Source: Anaerolineae bacterium (lineage in GTDB: Bacteria > Chloroflexota > Anaerolineae > UBA1429). Taken from it: a stretch of 6,127 bases of DNA. Within the stretch, counting starts at the first letter, position 1, and each line of letters starts with the position of its first letter. The DNA lies in the NCBI GenBank assembly GCA_007118555.1, contig SKRJ01000117.1, positions 1 through 6,127 on the forward strand, written 5' to 3'. The notes beneath the pieces were generated by a model. That model made no database searches, was not told the DNA's origin, and worked only from the letters and a program-made list of their open reading frames with translations. The position numbers were made by a program, and so were the translations under genes. This document shows positions 4,626 to 6,127 of the stretch, in pieces.

Positions 4626-6127
4626 ATGAAGTCAGTGACCGCCACAATGCCCCGCTTTGCCCCGCAGTTCGGCTGGGCCAATCGCCTGCTGCGCGTGGAT
4701 CTGTCCGAGGCGCGCCTGTCGGTCGAGCCCCTGGAGCGCTACATCCCCGACTATATCGGCGGGCGCGGCATTGCGGCGCGCATCGCCTGGGACGAGTACC
4801 CCGAGCCGGTGGACCCCTTTAGCCCGGAGAGCCCGCTCATTATCATGACCGGCGCCCTGACCGGCACCCGTTCGCCCTACTCGGGGCGCACCGCCATCTG
4901 CGGGTTCAGCCCCCAGGCCTACCCCTACAACTGGTATACCCGCGCCAACATCGGCCATCATTGGGGCGCCACGCTCAAGCGCGCCGGTTATGACGGCATC
5001 GTGGTCACCGGCGCCAGCGAGACCCCTGTACAGATCATTATCCGGGACGATGTTGTCGAGTTGGCCCCCGCCGACGACCTGTGGGGGCTGGACAGCTTTG
5101 ACGCCCAGGAGGCCGTGCAGGAGGCGTCGGGCAAGGAGCTGCGCACACTGACCATCGGGCCTGCGGGCGAGCGCCTGAGCCGCATCGCGACCATCCACAC
5201 CGGCACCTCCTCGACGGCGGGGCAGGGCGGTTTCGGCGCCGTCATGGGCTCGAAAAAGCTCAAGGCGATCTCGGTGCAGGGCACCGGCGACGTGCCCGTG
5301 GCCGAGCCCGAGCTGCTGGACGGCCTGCTCAAGGTGGTGGCCGAGGACATTCGCGCCTATCGGCCCATCCCCAACATGAAAGAGTACAACGCCAGCCTGG
5401 CCTGCCGGCAGGGCGGACGAGTGCGGCCCTATGCCTGCACCGCCGCCTGCCCCACGCCCTGCAACCGCTACTACTCTGACATGCCCGGCGTTGCCCATCC
5501 GGAGCGCACGTGGGAGGGCCACTGGACGTGCGTGGGCACCTTGTTCCGCGGCATGGACGAAAAGGGCCCCATCTCCCACGACGGCCTCTATGACTGGCGA
5601 ATGGGCGACTATGGCGGGCTGGAGCTGAACGTCATCAGCAACCGCCTCGGGTTGAACCAGTGGGAACTGATCATCGGCATGGTGCCCTGGCTCCAGCGCG
5701 CCCAGCAGGCGGGCCTCATCTCGGAGATCAACGGCATGGCCATCGATTGGCGCAGCTCCCAGTTCTGGGTCCATTTCCTGCACAGCATCGCCTATCGCGA
5801 GGAGTTGGGCGACGTCCTGGCCGAGGGCGGCGTGCGCGCCGCCGAGCAGCTCGACCTGGGGCTGGATCTGATGCGCCGTTACTATACCGGGTGGGGCTAT
5901 GGCGGGCACTGGGACGGCCACGCCTGCTGGGCGAACCACCTGGTGTTCCCCTATTGGGTCGTCTCGGCGCTGCAATGGTCCACCGACACCCGCGACCCCT
6001 ACAGCAGCAGCCACGGCTATGTGCAGAACATCATGCGGTGGAGCGCGCTCAGCCCGGCGCATCAGGACGAGCCGCCCATCTCGTGGGAGCAGATCCGCGG
6101 CATCAGCGAGCGGGTGTATGGCACGCC
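4626..6127 (+). CDS. Divergent tungsten aldehyde:ferredoxin oxidoreductase family protein (C-terminus cut off)
   Basis: The frame is open from the ATG at 4626 (behind GGGAGAG) to the window edge, giving 500 residues of a family usually about 600 long. AORs oxidise aldehydes to acids with a tungsto-bispterin cofactor and one [4Fe-4S] cluster, passing electrons to ferredoxin-type partners in the cytoplasm. The N-terminal domain is clear: ANRLLRVDLS (18-27), YIGGRGIAARI (43-53), DPFSPESPLIIMTGALTGT (63-81), SGRTA, RAGYDGIVVTG (119-129), IGPAGERLSRIA (177-188) and GQGGFGAVMGSKKLKAI (199-215). The cluster motif at 271-279 reads CTAACPTPC, a C-x3-C-x3-C spacing rather than the usual C-x2-C-x3-C. 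The second pterin region (426-465), normally with DPRG-x2-G and a YATxxRGA stretch, is here Trp-rich and ends SALQWSTDTRDP. The fourth cluster cysteine should lie beyond the window, or could be Cys434. The fold assignment is firm; substrate and even aldehyde oxidation are inferred. The ferredoxin at 2167 is the likely redox partner. Confidence 0.93.
   Translation, partial: MKSVTATMPRFAPQFGWANRLLRVDLSEARLSVEPLERYIPDYIGGRGIAARIAWDEYPEPVDPFSPESPLIIMTGALTGTRSPYSGRTAICGFSPQAYPYNWYTRANIGHHWGATLKRAGYDGIVVTGASETPVQIIIRDDVVELAPADDLWGLDSFDAQEAVQEASGKELRTLTIGPAGERLSRIATIHTGTSSTAGQGGFGAVMGSKKLKAISVQGTGDVPVAEPELLDGLLKVVAEDIRAYRPIPNMKEYNASLACRQGGRVRPYACTAACPTPCNRYYSDMPGVAHPERTWEGHWTCVGTLFRGMDEKGPISHDGLYDWRMGDYGGLELNVISNRLGLNQWELIIGMVPWLQRAQQAGLISEINGMAIDWRSSQFWVHFLHSIAYREELGDVLAEGGVRAAEQLDLGLDLMRRYYTGWGYGGHWDGHACWANHLVFPYWVVSALQWSTDTRDPYSSSHGYVQNIMRWSALSPAHQDEPPISWEQIRGISERVYGT

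Noticed and set aside
4632..6062. Minus-strand open frame of 476 codons antisense to the AOR gene
   Set aside because: It is the mirror frame of a GC-rich coding gene, is rich in Gly/Ala/His/Arg/Pro with no recognisable domain, and the plus-strand frame encodes clear AOR motifs with a good ribosome site and promoter.

Overview
This is a GC-rich, densely packed bacterial window. It holds seven protein-coding genes, two of them cut by the window edges, and no RNA gene, transposon, CRISPR array or clear rho-independent terminator that I can see. The protein styles (tungsten aldehyde oxidoreductase, M19 dipeptidase, single-pass TPR protein, polyol-type SDR) would fit an anaerobic or facultative member of Chloroflexota or a similar high-GC lineage. 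That placement is a low-confidence impression; no marker gene is present.

Layout. From the left, on the minus strand: the N-terminal piece of a putative phosphotransferase/kinase (running off base 1), a HpcH/HpaI-family aldolase (185-934) and an M19 membrane-dipeptidase-family protein (981-2006). They are read as one unit in the order dipeptidase, aldolase, kinase. A 160-base divergent spacer (2007-2166) carries an unusual cluster of five ATGCAT words, nested inverted repeats and a perfect 16-bp palindrome. It separates the dipeptidase unit from a plus-strand ferredoxin-like protein with four [4Fe-4S] sites (2167-2664). The ferredoxin gene runs tail-to-tail into an SDR oxidoreductase (2651-3415, minus) with a 14-base overlap. 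The SDR is preceded in its operon by a TPR plus one-membrane-segment protein (3445-4473, minus) whose C-terminus looks like a decayed L,D-transpeptidase domain. A second divergent spacer (4474-4625) holds two back-to-back sigma70-type promoters. One drives the TPR-SDR operon and the other drives the large plus-strand gene (4626 to the end), a divergent tungsten aldehyde:ferredoxin oxidoreductase (AOR) that was easy to miss because it runs off the window.

How they could work together. The four-cluster ferredoxin resembles AorA-type electron-transfer subunits of bacterial AORs, so it is the natural partner for the AOR even though two opposite-strand genes lie between them. The aldolase family releases pyruvate plus an aldehyde from 2-keto-3-deoxy acids. 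The SDR most resembles polyol/sugar dehydrogenases, and the AOR family oxidises aldehydes. A sugar-acid or polyol breakdown route feeding an aldehyde to the AOR is therefore plausible, but it is inference from gene content. The most unusual points are the non-canonical cluster and cofactor motifs of the AOR, the repeat-rich spacer at 2089-2151, and the apparently catalytically dead YkuD-like tail of the TPR protein.
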